Shown here: positions 1-9,188 of the stretch, piece after piece
How positions within the stretch are numbered: the stretch's first letter is position 1
Layout: every line of letters begins with the position of its first letter
Source: RPQJ01 sp963823535
GTDB taxonomy: Bacteria; Pseudomonadota; Gammaproteobacteria; Steroidobacterales; Steroidobacteraceae
Direction of reading: 5' to 3'
Length of the DNA stretch: 64,000 bases
Assembly (NCBI GenBank): GCA_963823535.1
Contig: CAWGLZ010000001.1
Span: forward strand, 248,001-312,000
Position numbers and translations under genes: made by a program
The notes under the pieces: model-generated
What the model was told of the DNA's origin: nothing
The model's database searches: none
What the model saw: only the letters and a program-made list of their open reading frames with translations

Positions 1-1
1 G

Positions 2-988
2 TGCGAACAGCGCCATCGAGCCCTGGGTGATGCGGCGGTGTTGCCAGCCCTGCTCGCGGCATTCGAACGGTCCGTCGGGGCGGAGCGTCTGCACGCGTCG
101 GCCGCCGCCGCCATCGGCGAGTCGCGCCTGCCCCCGCACCTGCCAGCGGACCTGGTCGACGAGCTGCCCGACGGACCCGGCGTGTACCTGTTTCGGGGTG
201 AAGGCGATGCGCTGTTGTACGTGGGCAAGAGCCGCAACCTGCGCAGCCGGGTGCTCGGTCACTTCGCCTCGGCGCAGCGATCCGCCAAGGAGGCCAGGCT
301 CGCGCATCTGGTGCGCAGGGTTGAATGGATCGAGAGCGGCGGGGAACTCGGGGCGCTGCTGCTCGAGTCGCGGCTCGTCAAGGAACTCGCGCCGGAGGCG
401 AACCGCCGGCTGCGCAAGCCCATGGGGCTGCACTGCGTCCGCCTGGTCGCCGGACGCGATGACGGCCTGGACGTCGCGATCGAGCCGCTCGATGCTGCCG
501 CCGTGCACGACCATGCGGCAGCCTACGGGCCGTTTCGAAGCGAGCGCGACGCGCGGCGCGCGCTCGAGGGCAAGGCGCGCGAGGCCGCACTGTGCCTGAA
601 GACGATGGGCCTCGAGACCGGCGAGGGCTCGTGTTTCGCCCTGCAACTCGGTCGCTGCCGGGGAGCCTGCGTCGGGCGGGAGCCGCGCGCCCTGCACGAC
701 GCGCGACTGCAGGTCGCCCTGGCGTCGCTGCGCATCCGGCCCTGGCCGTTCCCCGGGCCGATCGGCATCCGTGAGCGTGCCCCGGGCGGGACGGGCAGCG
801 TGCTGCACGTCGTGGACCGCTGGCGTCATCTCGGTACGGCCGACAGCGACGAAGACGTGGCCGCCCTGCTCGAGCAGGGGTCGCCCGAACGCTTCGATCC
901 CGACAGCTACCGCATCATCGCGCGGTGCCTCGATCGCCTGCCGCCGCGCGACGTCGTCGTGCTCGGTCAGCCGGACGCTGAACGATGA
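2..988 (+). CDS. DnaQ-type 3'-5' exonuclease / GIY-YIG nuclease fusion (5' end outside window)
   Basis: The reading frame is open from base 2, so the protein starts upstream of the window. The first visible residues (HRALGDA) fit the ExoIII motif of DnaQ-family exonucleases, in which His and Asp bind metal. A linker follows, then a GIY-YIG nuclease core of the UvrC/Cho type: GVYLF at about 175-195 and LLYVGKS at about 215-235. The rest is the UvrC-like C-terminal extension of this fusion family. An internal ATG at 38 exists but would discard the exonuclease motif, so I do not use it as the start. The role is probably DNA repair or proofreading; the substrate is unknown. The last codon overlaps the rlmKL start by 4 bases, so the two are likely co-transcribed. 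Confidence 0.8.
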   Translation, partial: CEQRHRALGDAAVLPALLAAFERSVGAERLHASAAAAIGESRLPPHLPADLVDELPDGPGVYLFRGEGDALLYVGKSRNLRSRVLGHFASAQRSAKEARLAHLVRRVEWIESGGELGALLLESRLVKELAPEANRRLRKPMGLHCVRLVAGRDDGLDVAIEPLDAAAVHDHAAAYGPFRSERDARRALEGKAREAALCLKTMGLETGEGSCFALQLGRCRGACVGREPRALHDARLQVALASLRIRPWPFPGPIGIRERAPGGTGSVLHVVDRWRHLGTADSDEDVAALLEQGSPERFDPDSYRIIARCLDRLPPRDVVVLGQPDAER

Positions 989-3210
989 TCGACCCCGTTG
1001 CCGAAGGAACCCGGAGCTTCTTCGCTGCCTGCCCGCGCCACGTGTCGGAGCTGCTGGCCACGGAGTTGCGTGCGCTCGGGCTGGCGGTGACCCGCGAGCA
1101 CCCGGCGGGGGTCGAGTTCAACGGGCCGCTCGAGCACGGCTATCTCGCGTGCCTGGCCTCGAGAACGGCGAGCCGCATCCTGCTCACGCTCGGAACCGTG
1201 CCACTGGACTCGCCAGACTCGCTCTACGAGACGGTGCGGTCGATCCCCTGGGAAGAACACCTCGCACCGGAGGGATCCCTCGCGATCGACGTCGTCGGGC
1301 AAGGACCAGCCTGGCTGCGTCATACGCGATTCGCCGCGCAGAAGGCCAAGGACGCAGTGGTGGACCGGTTTCGCGAGCGCGATGGCACGCGTCCGTCCGT
1401 CGACCTCGTCGCACCAGACCTGCGCCTGAACCTCGCCCTCGCGCGCGACAAGGCGTCACTGGCGATCGACCTGAGCGGAGAGCCGCTGCACCGGCGCGGC
1501 TACCGGCAATCCGGGGTCGAGGCACCGCTCAAGGAGAATCTCGCGGCGGCGCTGCTCCTGCGCAGCGGCTGGCCGGCCATCGCCGAGGCCGGCGGTGCGT
1601 TCGTTGACCCGATGTGCGGGTCCGGCACGCTGGTGATCGAGGCGGCATTGATGGCAGCGGACATTGCGCCGGGACTGCTGCGTCGGCGCTTCGGCTTCGA
1701 GCGCTGGCTCGGCCACGACCCGGCGGCGTGGACGGCGGTCCGCGAGGCGGCGCTCGAGCGACGGAATCCGCAGTCGCTCGGACGGGGGCGCTTCCGCGGT
1801 TTCGACCGGGACCTGACCGCGATACGCGCAGCGCTGGCGAACTCCGGGCGCAGCGGCGTCGGTGACCACCTGCACTTCGAGCGACGCGAGCTCGAGTCGC
1901 TGCCCCGGGCGGGCGAGCCGCACGGGCTCGTCGTCGTCAATCCACCATATGGCGCGCGCCTCGAGGACGAGGGCACGCTCGGCCCGCTGTACGGGACGCT
2001 GGGGCGGCAGCTCATGGCGTCCTTCCCCGGCTGGGAAGCGGCCGTCTTTACGGGGAATCCGCCCCTCGGGCGGGCATTGCGCCTGCGCGCCTATCGCGCT
2101 CATACCTTCTTCAACGGTCCGATCGAGTGCCGCCTGCTGCGCTTCGAGTTGCGACCGGAGACCGTCGAGCCCGACCCGGAGACGGCGCGTCGCAACCGTC
2201 TCGAGGCAGCCCGCGCTCGGCCCGGGTCCTCGATGTTCGCCAACCGGCTGCGCAAGAACCTGTCGCGGCTCGAGGCCTGGGCGAAACGCGAGGACGTCGC
2301 GTGCTTCCGGGTGTATGACGCCGACATGCCCGAGTACGCGTTTGCGATCGACGTCTACGGCAACGACGGACGCTGGGCCTGCGTGCAGGAATACGCGGCG
2401 CCCGCCACCGTCGCGCGGGATGCGGCACGCGGTCGCCGCGACGAGGTGCTCGCCGTGGTGCCGGAGATCCTCGGGCTGCCGGAGGAACGCGTCGTCCTGC
2501 GTGTGCGCCAACGGCAGCGGCACGGCGAACAGTACGGGAAGGTGGGCGAGGAGGCCGAGTTCCATGCGGTGCGGGAGGGACCGTACCGGTTCCTGGTGAA
2601 TTTCACCGACTATCTCGATACCGGGCTCTTTCTCGATCACCGGCTCACGCGGCGCCGGGTGGGCGAGCTGGCGGCCGGGCGCTCGTTCCTGAATCTCTTC
2701 GCCTACACGGGCACGGCGACGGTGTACGCGGCCGGGGGCGGCGCCACCTCCTCGACGACGGTGGACATGTCCCGGACCTATCTCGACTGGGCCCGGCGCA
2801 ACCTCGCGCTGAACCGCCTCGACGGACCGCAGCACGACTTCGTGCAGGCAGACTGCCTGGCGTGGCTCGAGCAGCAGGGCACCGGCCCAGGTCGGCGCTA
2901 CGACCTCGTCTTCGTCGACCCGCCGACCTTGTCGCGCTCCAAGCGGATGGAGCGCGAGTTCGACGTGCAGCGCGACCATGCGACGCTGCTGCGCAGCGTC
3001 GGCCGCGTGCTTGTGCCGGGTGGCACGATCCTGTTCTCGAACAACTTCCAGAAGTTCAAGCTGGACCCGGCGGTGGCCGGGGAGTTCGACGTGCAGGACC
3101 TGACGCGTGCCACGCTGCCGGAGGATTTCGCCCGCAACCCGCGGATCCACGCCTGCTTCCTGCTGCGCCCGCGGGCGGCGGACGGCGCGACGCGGGCCGC
3201 TGCCCGATAG
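985..3210 (+). CDS. rlmKL: Bifunctional 23S rRNA methyltransferase RlmKL (m2G2445 / m7G2069)
   Basis: This cytoplasmic enzyme of 741 residues modifies 23S rRNA during 50S assembly. The N-terminal THUMP region (about 60-160) is followed by the RlmL methyltransferase domain with its catalytic NPPY motif at about residue 319. The C-terminal RlmK domain carries a second SAM fold (FLNLFAYTGT) and a DPP motif near residue 645. The fused arrangement is typical of gammaproteobacteria, and the length is close to E. coli RlmKL (about 702). The start ATG overlaps the upstream nuclease gene in an ATGA context. Nothing looks broken, and queD follows after 9 bases. Confidence 0.93.
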   Translation: MIDPVAEGTRSFFAACPRHVSELLATELRALGLAVTREHPAGVEFNGPLEHGYLACLASRTASRILLTLGTVPLDSPDSLYETVRSIPWEEHLAPEGSLAIDVVGQGPAWLRHTRFAAQKAKDAVVDRFRERDGTRPSVDLVAPDLRLNLALARDKASLAIDLSGEPLHRRGYRQSGVEAPLKENLAAALLLRSGWPAIAEAGGAFVDPMCGSGTLVIEAALMAADIAPGLLRRRFGFERWLGHDPAAWTAVREAALERRNPQSLGRGRFRGFDRDLTAIRAALANSGRSGVGDHLHFERRELESLPRAGEPHGLVVVNPPYGARLEDEGTLGPLYGTLGRQLMASFPGWEAAVFTGNPPLGRALRLRAYRAHTFFNGPIECRLLRFELRPETVEPDPETARRNRLEAARARPGSSMFANRLRKNLSRLEAWAKREDVACFRVYDADMPEYAFAIDVYGNDGRWACVQEYAAPATVARDAARGRRDEVLAVVPEILGLPEERVVLRVRQRQRHGEQYGKVGEEAEFHAVREGPYRFLVNFTDYLDTGLFLDHRLTRRRVGELAAGRSFLNLFAYTGTATVYAAGGGATSSTTVDMSRTYLDWARRNLALNRLDGPQHDFVQADCLAWLEQQGTGPGRRYDLVFVDPPTLSRSKRMEREFDVQRDHATLLRSVGRVLVPGGTILFSNNFQKFKLDPAVAGEFDVQDLTRATLPEDFARNPRIHACFLLRPRAADGATRAAAR

Positions 3211-3219
3211 GAGACACGC

Positions 3220-3579
3220 TTGGAGATCTTCAAGGCCTTCACCCTGGAGTCTGCGCACCGCCTGCCCAACGTTCCGGAGGGGCACAAGTGCGCGCGGGTC
3301 CACGGCCACTCGTTTCGGGTCGAGATTCACGTGCGAGGCCCGGTCGACGAACACCTCGGCTGGGTCATGGACTTTGCGGAGCTCAAGTCGGCATTCGAGC
3401 CGCTGTTCCTGCAGCTCGATCACCATTACCTGAACGACGTGCCGGGTCTCGAGAACCCCACGAGCGAGAACCTGGCGCGCTGGATCTGGAGAGAATTGCA
3501 GCCGCGCCTGCCGCGACTGTCCCGGGTCTTGGTGCACGAAACCTGCACCTCGGGCTGCTCTTTCAGCGGCGCAGGCTGA
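3220..3579 (+). CDS. queD: 6-carboxytetrahydropterin synthase QueD
   Basis: QueD converts 7,8-dihydroneopterin triphosphate to 6-carboxy-tetrahydropterin in queuosine/7-deazaguanine synthesis. The 119-residue protein has the PTPS-fold zinc ligands H13, H28 and H30 (CARVHGH) and the catalytic Cys at position 24. Also visible are the MDFAELK segment, LDHHYLND and a C-terminal HET. The start is TTG at 3220, with a GGAG ribosome site about 7 bases upstream; no better ATG gives the full N-terminal strand. The length matches the bacterial family. No other queuosine gene is visible in the window. Confidence 0.92.
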   Translation: MEIFKAFTLESAHRLPNVPEGHKCARVHGHSFRVEIHVRGPVDEHLGWVMDFAELKSAFEPLFLQLDHHYLNDVPGLENPTSENLARWIWRELQPRLPRLSRVLVHETCTSGCSFSGAG

Positions 3580-3602
3580 CCGGGCATCCGCGGGTGTCTG
3601 GC

Positions 3603-4838
3603 GTGCGACCGGCAGACGGGAGCCTCGGCGCGGGTCGGGAACGGGTTCTGTTCGTCGTGTTGTACTTTGCGGAAGGTGTGCCCATCGGTTTCCTCTGGTG
3701 GGCCCTGCCGTCCGTGCTCCGCGAGCAGTCCATGGACGTCGCCAGCATCACTTCGCTGGCGGCTGCACTCACCATCCCCTGGACGCTCAAGTTCCTGGTC
3801 GGGCCGGTCATCGACCGCAGCGTCGAGCGGGGCCGGCGGCTGCGCGACTGGATCCTGGCCTGCCAGGTCGCCATGGGGCTGGCGCTGCTTCCGCTCGCGG
3901 CGCAGGGCGTGGTTCCCGCGTTCTCCGTGCTGCTGGCGCTGCTGCTCGTGCACGCCTGTTTCGCGGCCGTGCAGGACGTCGCCATCGACACGTTGTGCAT
4001 GCGCACGGTTCCGCTCGAGCGCCTGGGCTCGATCAACGGCTGGATGCACTTCGGAATGACGGCCGGCCGGGCGACGGCGGCGGCCTCCGTGCCGCTGCTG
4101 ATGCACAGCGCCGGTTGGCGAACCGTGATCTGTACGATGGTGCTGCTGATCTGGCTGCCGATGATCGTCGTGCTGACCATGGCGCGGGAGCCGGCCGTCC
4201 AGCCCGAGGCCGCGGGGTCGGAGCCGGGCCACTGGCGGCGCATGTTCGGCTGGGCGCTGCTGCCTGCGCTGGGCGTGGCGTTGCTCGCCGGCACTGGATT
4301 CGAGGCCACTGGTGCGCTGGCGGGTCCGCTCATGGTCGACCTGCGGTTCGACGTCGCCTCGCGGGCATTCTTCTTTGGCGCGATTGCGCCGGCCGCGCTC
4401 GCCGTGGGCGGCCTGGTGGCGGCACGCCTGACGGATCGCCTCGGGCTGCTCCGCGCCGTCGCGCTGGGCGTGCTGACCACGGCGCTTGCGGTCGCGGCGC
4501 TTGCTCGATCGGTCCCGGGCGAATCCGTGGCGGTCGGGGAGCAGATGCACCTGGCATGGCTCGGCCTCGTCTACCTCTGTGCCGGATTCCTGATCAGTGC
4601 CAGTTACGCCTGCTTCATGAGCGTTGCCAGGGGCCGCTGGGCGGCCACTCGATTCAGCCTGTTGATGGCGATGACGAACGCGTGTGAGTCGGGATCCGCC
4701 TTCGTCGCGGGCCGGCTCGTGCCCGCGCTCGGTTACGGCGGCGCGCTTGCAGCACTGGCGGTCGTGTCCCTTTTGTCGCTACCCTTCCTGAGCCGTATCG
4801 ATCCGACGGGAGCACGAGCCGATGCCGAAGAAGACTGA
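3603..4838 (+). CDS. MFS transporter, AmpG-like
   Basis: This is an inner-membrane major facilitator protein of about 411 residues with roughly 12 hydrophobic segments. The first segment has a YFAEGVPIG motif of the AmpG/acetyl-CoA transporter type, followed by a VGPVIDR loop. AmpG members import muropeptides, but the substrate here is not provable. The frame is open far upstream (into rlmKL), so the start is a judgement: GTG at 3603 lies about 10 residues before the first membrane segment, and GTG at 3594 is an alternative. The 3' end overlaps the next gene by 17 bases, suggesting translational coupling. Confidence 0.75.
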   Translation: MRPADGSLGAGRERVLFVVLYFAEGVPIGFLWWALPSVLREQSMDVASITSLAAALTIPWTLKFLVGPVIDRSVERGRRLRDWILACQVAMGLALLPLAAQGVVPAFSVLLALLLVHACFAAVQDVAIDTLCMRTVPLERLGSINGWMHFGMTAGRATAAASVPLLMHSAGWRTVICTMVLLIWLPMIVVLTMAREPAVQPEAAGSEPGHWRRMFGWALLPALGVALLAGTGFEATGALAGPLMVDLRFDVASRAFFFGAIAPAALAVGGLVAARLTDRLGLLRAVALGVLTTALAVAALARSVPGESVAVGEQMHLAWLGLVYLCAGFLISASYACFMSVARGRWAATRFSLLMAMTNACESGSAFVAGRLVPALGYGGALAALAVVSLLSLPFLSRIDPTGARADAEED

Positions 4839-6384
4839 AGCCTCCGAGCCGCAGGGCGTGCGCCTCGAGATACGCGAGGCCACGCTGGCCGATGTCGACG
4901 GGATCAGCAGACTCGTCGAACGGGTCTATCCGGAGATGCCGCCCTACCCGAAGGACATGCTCCGGGCGCAGGTGAGCAGTTATCCGGAGGGCCACATGGT
5001 TGCGGTCCTCGACGACGAAATCGTCGGCTATTGCGCGACCATCCGCCTGCCGGGCGACCGGGCGCTCGCGCCGCACAACTGGAAGCAGATCAGCGGTGGT
5101 GGCTACGGCACCACTCACGATGTCGAGGGGGATTATCTCTACGGCTACGAGGTGTGCGTCGATCCGCGCATGCGTCGCTACCGGATCGGCCAACGCTTCT
5201 ATCGTGCGCGGCGGCGCCTGTGCCGCAGCCAGCGGCTGCGCGGCATCGTGATCGTCGGCCGCATCCCCAATTTCCACCGTCGCGCCAACGTCGTGTCGAG
5301 CCCGGAAGAGTACGTGCAGGGCGTCATCGACAAGCGCTTCCGCGATCCGGTGCTGAATTTCCAGCTGCGGCAGGGCTACGAGTTGATCGGCGTGCTGCCG
5401 AACTACCTGCCGCTCGACAAGGATTCGCGCGGTTACGGCGTGCAGCTCATCTGGCGCAACCCGGATTTCGACGAGCGCATCGGGCCGGCCGTCATCGAGA
5501 GGCGCAATCTGGTCGATCGGGTCCGGGTCGCGAGCGTCCAGTACCGGCAGCGACGCATTCGCGAGTTCGACGAGTTCCGCCAGTTCGTCCACTATTTCGT
5601 CGACACGACGGCCGACTACGGGGCCGACTTCGTGCTGTTCCCCGAGCTCTTCACCCTGCAGCTGCTGTCGATCGAGAACGAGGAACTGCCGCCGCACGTG
5701 TCCATCGAGCGGCTCACCAACTACGAGGAGCGGATCAAGGAGCTGTTCCACGACCTGGCGTTGAAATTCAACATCAACATCATCGGCGGGTCGACGCCCT
5801 CACTGCGCGAGGGGACCGTGCACAACGTGTCGCACGTGTTCCTCAGGGACGGTCGCGTGGTGAGCCAGGACAAGATCCATCCCACCCCCAACGAGCGTTA
5901 CTGGTGGAACATCGTCGGTGGACAGACGGCCTCGCTGATCGACACCGATTGCGGCCCGATCGGCGTACTGATCTGCTACGACTGCGAGTTTCCGGAGCTC
6001 GTCCGGCACCTGGTGAACCAGGGCATCAACATCCTGTTCGTGCCCTTCCTCACCGACGAGCGGCAGAGCTACTGCCGGGTCCGATACTGTGCCCAGGCGC
6101 GGGCGGTCGAGAACCAGATCTACGTGGCGCTGTCAGGGAGTTGCGGCAACCTGCCCAACGTGCACAACAACGACATCCACTACGCCCAGAGCTGCATTCT
6201 CACACCCTGCGATTTTCCGTTCGCGCGGGACGGTATTGCGGCCGACACGACGCCGAACTCGGAGATGATCGCAATCGCCGACCTCAGCCTGAGGGCGCTG
6301 CGCGAGGCCCGGCAGCGTGGCACCGTGCGCAATCTGCTGGACCGTCGACACGACCTGTACGGCATCCAGTGGCATGGCCGCTGA
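4822..6384 (+). CDS. GNAT acetyltransferase / carbon-nitrogen hydrolase fusion
   Basis: The 520-residue protein has a GNAT-like domain at about 14-210 and a nitrilase-superfamily domain at about 225-510. The nitrilase triad is complete: Glu275 (FPELF), Lys351 (SQDKIH) and Cys385 (LICYDCEFPE). This two-domain family is widespread but poorly characterised. The likely logic is that one domain transfers an acyl group and the other hydrolyses an amide, on a substrate that cannot be named. The ATG at 4822 is inside the end of the MFS gene. The polyamine genes begin immediately downstream on the other strand, so an amine-related substrate is a guess only. Confidence 0.85.
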   Translation: MPKKTEASEPQGVRLEIREATLADVDGISRLVERVYPEMPPYPKDMLRAQVSSYPEGHMVAVLDDEIVGYCATIRLPGDRALAPHNWKQISGGGYGTTHDVEGDYLYGYEVCVDPRMRRYRIGQRFYRARRRLCRSQRLRGIVIVGRIPNFHRRANVVSSPEEYVQGVIDKRFRDPVLNFQLRQGYELIGVLPNYLPLDKDSRGYGVQLIWRNPDFDERIGPAVIERRNLVDRVRVASVQYRQRRIREFDEFRQFVHYFVDTTADYGADFVLFPELFTLQLLSIENEELPPHVSIERLTNYEERIKELFHDLALKFNINIIGGSTPSLREGTVHNVSHVFLRDGRVVSQDKIHPTPNERYWWNIVGGQTASLIDTDCGPIGVLICYDCEFPELVRHLVNQGINILFVPFLTDERQSYCRVRYCAQARAVENQIYVALSGSCGNLPNVHNNDIHYAQSCILTPCDFPFARDGIAADTTPNSEMIAIADLSLRALREARQRGTVRNLLDRRHDLYGIQWHGR

Positions 6385-6393
6385 CCGGCGCCG

Positions 6394-7665
6394 CTAGAGC
6401 TGGTCGCGCAGACGGTACCAGAGCATCCCCAGCACCAGGAGCGGCGTGCGCAGCGCCCGCCCACCGGGGAAATCGCGGTGTGACAGCCGGGTGAACAGGT
6501 CGAAGCGCTCGGCCTGGCCGGCGATGGCTTCGGCGACCAGCCCACCGGCCATGCCGGTCAGAGCGATGCCGTGGCCGGAGAATCCCTGCAGGTAGTAGAC
6601 GTTCGGGGCAATGCGATTGAAGTCCGGCGCCCGGTTCATGGTCACGTCCAGCCAGCCACCCCAGGCATACTGGACCTGGACGTCGGCGAGCTGCGGGAAA
6701 ACCTTGATCATCCGTGCGCGGGTAGCGCTACGCGTATTGAGTGGATCGAGCCCGGAGTAGCTCACGCGCCCGCCGAACAGCAACCGGTGGTCCGCCGAGC
6801 AACGGAAGTAGTCGAGGACCCAGTTGATGTCGGTCACCGCGACGTTGTCGCGGATGATGCCGCGCAGCCGCTGCTCGCCGACGGGCTCCGTCGCGACGAT
6901 GTACGTTCCGACGGGCATCATCCGGGCACGGATGCCGGGCACCAGTTCCTCGAGGTAGGCGTTGCAGCAGATTGCCGCGAAGTCGGCCACGACGGCGCCC
7001 TGCGACGTTTCGACGCGTACCTTGCCGCCGGGCGTCAGGCGGGTCACCAGGGAATCCTCGTACAGCGTGGCGCCTGAACGCTCCGCGGCTGCCGCGAGTC
7101 CCAGCGTGTAGTTCAACGGGTGCAGGTGTCCGCTGCGCGGATCGTAGAGTCCGGAGTTGTACCGCTCGGTCGCGAGCCACTCGCGGACCTCGGCCTGCTG
7201 GAGGTAGCGCGTACCGGTGTAACCGTAATCGCGCTCGAGTTCCTCCTGCCAGGTCAGCAGTTCCTGCGGATGTCGCGCCCGCACGCCGACATGCATCTGC
7301 CCCCAGTGCAGGTCGCAGTCGATGCGGTGCTGCTCGACGCGCCGGCGCAGCAGTTCCACGCCCTCGACCGAGATGTCCCACATTCGCCGTGCTTCGTCCC
7401 GCCCGACCTGGCCCACCAGCGTCGACATGCTGGTGCCGAAGCCCGGCAGCGCCTGGCCGCCACTGCGTCCCGACGCTCCCCAGGCAATCCGTCGCCCCTC
7501 GAGCAGAACGACGCGGTAGCCGCGCTCCGCAAGATGAAGCGCTGCCGAGCATCCCGCGATGCCGCCGCCAATGACGCAGACGTCGGCCGAGACCTCGCCC
7601 GCCAGCGGCGCCCGGGCCGGTGCGGGGTTCGCCGACGCAGCGTAGTAGGAGTCGATGTGCTGCAT
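6394..7665 (-). CDS. puuB: Gamma-glutamylputrescine oxidoreductase (FAD)
   Basis: This DAO-family flavoprotein of 423 residues has an FAD-binding GGGIAG dinucleotide motif at about residues 33-38, then the GRSGGQ segment seen in PuuB/OrdL proteins. PuuB oxidises gamma-glutamylputrescine to gamma-glutamyl-gamma-aminobutyraldehyde, releasing H2O2 and ammonia. It lies 3 bases downstream of a puuA gene on the same strand, so the two form an operon read leftward. The stop faces the convergent acetyltransferase/nitrilase gene 9 bases away. Substrate assignment rests on family plus context; other amines are possible. Confidence 0.85.
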   Translation of the reverse strand: MQHIDSYYAASANPAPARAPLAGEVSADVCVIGGGIAGCSAALHLAERGYRVVLLEGRRIAWGASGRSGGQALPGFGTSMSTLVGQVGRDEARRMWDISVEGVELLRRRVEQHRIDCDLHWGQMHVGVRARHPQELLTWQEELERDYGYTGTRYLQQAEVREWLATERYNSGLYDPRSGHLHPLNYTLGLAAAAERSGATLYEDSLVTRLTPGGKVRVETSQGAVVADFAAICCNAYLEELVPGIRARMMPVGTYIVATEPVGEQRLRGIIRDNVAVTDINWVLDYFRCSADHRLLFGGRVSYSGLDPLNTRSATRARMIKVFPQLADVQVQYAWGGWLDVTMNRAPDFNRIAPNVYYLQGFSGHGIALTGMAGGLVAEAIAGQAERFDLFTRLSHRDFPGGRALRTPLLVLGMLWYRLRDQL

Positions 7666-7668
7666 GCT

Positions 7669-9039
7669 TCAACTCGTGGTCAGGTACCAGGAATACTCGA
7701 GCGGGGACACGTAGGAGCCGAAGTCCTGCATCTCGCCGCGCCGCGTCTGCGCGTAGAGCCGGGCGAAACGCTCGCCGAGGCAGTCGCGCGCAAACTCGCT
7801 GCGCTCGAAGACCGTGAGCGCCTCGGACCAGCTGAGCGGGATGGTGGGCGTCGAGTCGCGGTAGGCGTTGCCGGCGAGCACGGGGCCGGGGTCGAGTTCG
7901 CGCTCGAGGCCGTGCAGCATGCCGCCCAGCACCATGGCCGCGAGCAGGTAGGGATTCGCGTCCGCCCCTGCGACGCGGTGCTCCACGCGGCGGCCCTCCG
8001 GCGGGCCGGCCGGCACCCGGAACGCCACGCCCCGGTTGTTCACGGACCAGCTCGGATTGAGCGGTACGTAGGCTTCCGGCTGGAAACGACGGTAAGAGTT
8101 CGCCGTCGGTGCGCACACGGCGATCGTGTCGTTGATCGTCGCGGCGAGCCCGCCGATGGCGTGGCGCAGGGCCGGGGTGCCCGTCGGATCGTCGGCCGCG
8201 AAGATGTTGCGCCCCTCGCGGTCGAGGAGGCTCACGTGCAGGTGCGTGCCGCTGCCGGCGTGGTCGCGATAGGGCTTTGGCATGAAGGTCGCGTCCAGCC
8301 CCTGGGCGAGCGCCACGCCCTTGACCAGCCGCTTCAGGCGAATCGCGTGGTCGCAGGCCAGCCGCGCGTCATCGACGTGATGCAGGTTGACCTCGAACTG
8401 CCCCGGCCCGTACTCGGCCAGCACCGTGCCTGCTGGCAGGTCCTGTGCACGGGCCGCGGTGTCGATCGCCATCAGCACGGTGGAGTATTCATCCAGCTCC
8501 GCCATGGAATTGATCTGCGTCTTGTCCTCCCGGCGGCCCGATCGCGGCTGGCGCGGCGGTTGCGCGCAGCCGGCCGGTGTGCGCTCGCGGTCGACGAAGT
8601 AGAACTCGAGTTCCACGGCCATCACGGGGCGCAGGCCGCGCGCGGCGTAGCGCTCGAGCACCTGGCCGAGCACGTGCCGGGGATCGCCGAAGAACGGGCT
8701 GCGGTCGTGCTCGTACATCGCCACCTGCATCTGCGCGACGTGCTCGCCCAGCCAGGGCACGCTCGCCAGCGAATCGGCCAGCGGCAGGCAGACGCGATCG
8801 GCGTCACCTTCGTCGAAGCCGAGGCCGGTCGACTGGATCGTGCCGCCGAGCACGTCGAGCGCGAACATCGATGCCGGCAGCAGCAACCCGTCGCGATGGA
8901 CAGCCTCGAGCTCGGAGACGGTCACGCGCTTGCCGCGCGGAATGCCCATCTGGTCGGGAAGCAGGAGGTCGACGTAGCGCACCGCCGGGTGCCGGCTCAG
9001 CCAGGCCTGCGCCCGCTCAAAATCCGCGATCTGCGGCAT
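7669..9039 (-). CDS. puuA: Gamma-glutamylputrescine synthetase, glutamine-synthetase family (copy 1)
   Basis: The 456-residue protein has the glutamine synthetase beta-grasp N-terminus and catalytic barrel. Visible motifs are ELEFYFVD (metal-binding Glu), GSGTHLHVSL, and NSYRRF with a following RGVAFRVP ATP/Glu region. PuuA ligates putrescine to glutamate using ATP, the first step of the glutamylated route. It is too divergent and context-specific to be GlnA. It is the first gene of the leftward puuA-puuB unit, with a good promoter candidate at 9093-9122. A second PuuA-like gene lies at 10036-11373, so the two copies may differ in amine preference. Confidence 0.83.
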   Translation of the reverse strand: MPQIADFERAQAWLSRHPAVRYVDLLLPDQMGIPRGKRVTVSELEAVHRDGLLLPASMFALDVLGGTIQSTGLGFDEGDADRVCLPLADSLASVPWLGEHVAQMQVAMYEHDRSPFFGDPRHVLGQVLERYAARGLRPVMAVELEFYFVDRERTPAGCAQPPRQPRSGRREDKTQINSMAELDEYSTVLMAIDTAARAQDLPAGTVLAEYGPGQFEVNLHHVDDARLACDHAIRLKRLVKGVALAQGLDATFMPKPYRDHAGSGTHLHVSLLDREGRNIFAADDPTGTPALRHAIGGLAATINDTIAVCAPTANSYRRFQPEAYVPLNPSWSVNNRGVAFRVPAGPPEGRRVEHRVAGADANPYLLAAMVLGGMLHGLERELDPGPVLAGNAYRDSTPTIPLSWSEALTVFERSEFARDCLGERFARLYAQTRRGEMQDFGSYVSPLEYSWYLTTS

Positions 9040-9092
9040 GGGAACCCCGAATGTTTAGGATTTAGTGACGGCTTGGCCGCCTGTATGGCCCG

Positions 9093-9122
9093 AGCATAGC
9101 CGCTCGCAGGCGAGGCCGGCAA
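9093..9122 (-). promoter_or_regulatory. Candidate sigma70 promoter for puuA-puuB
   Basis: Read on the minus strand, TTGCCG is followed by an 18-base spacer and TATGCT. It lies about 54 bases before the puuA ATG in a 238-base intergenic region shared with puuD. Inferred by eye from consensus similarity only. Confidence 0.45.
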
Positions 9123-9153
9123 GCGTCCGCCGCCTGGCTGCTCGAACGGTAAG

Positions 9154-9188
9154 TGACTGTTTTGCATGCCGAATGACTGGTTTTTTGC
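9154..9188. promoter_or_regulatory. Direct repeat in the puuA/puuD divergent region (candidate operator)
   Basis: TGACTGTTTTGC at 9154 recurs as TGACTGGTTTTTTGC at 9174, 20 bases start to start, about two helical turns. It sits upstream of both divergent units, in a T-rich patch unlike the surrounding GC-rich sequence. It could bind a PuuR-like or other polyamine-responsive regulator. No regulator gene is present in the block, and the repeat does not match the E. coli PuuR box as I know it. Confidence 0.35.

Noticed and set aside
1456..3537. Long minus-strand frame opposite rlmKL and queD
   Set aside because: The plus-strand genes have clear catalytic motifs; the antisense product has none.
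7120..9099. Long plus-strand frame opposite puuB and puuA
   Set aside because: No domain; its apparent length reflects codon bias on the other strand.
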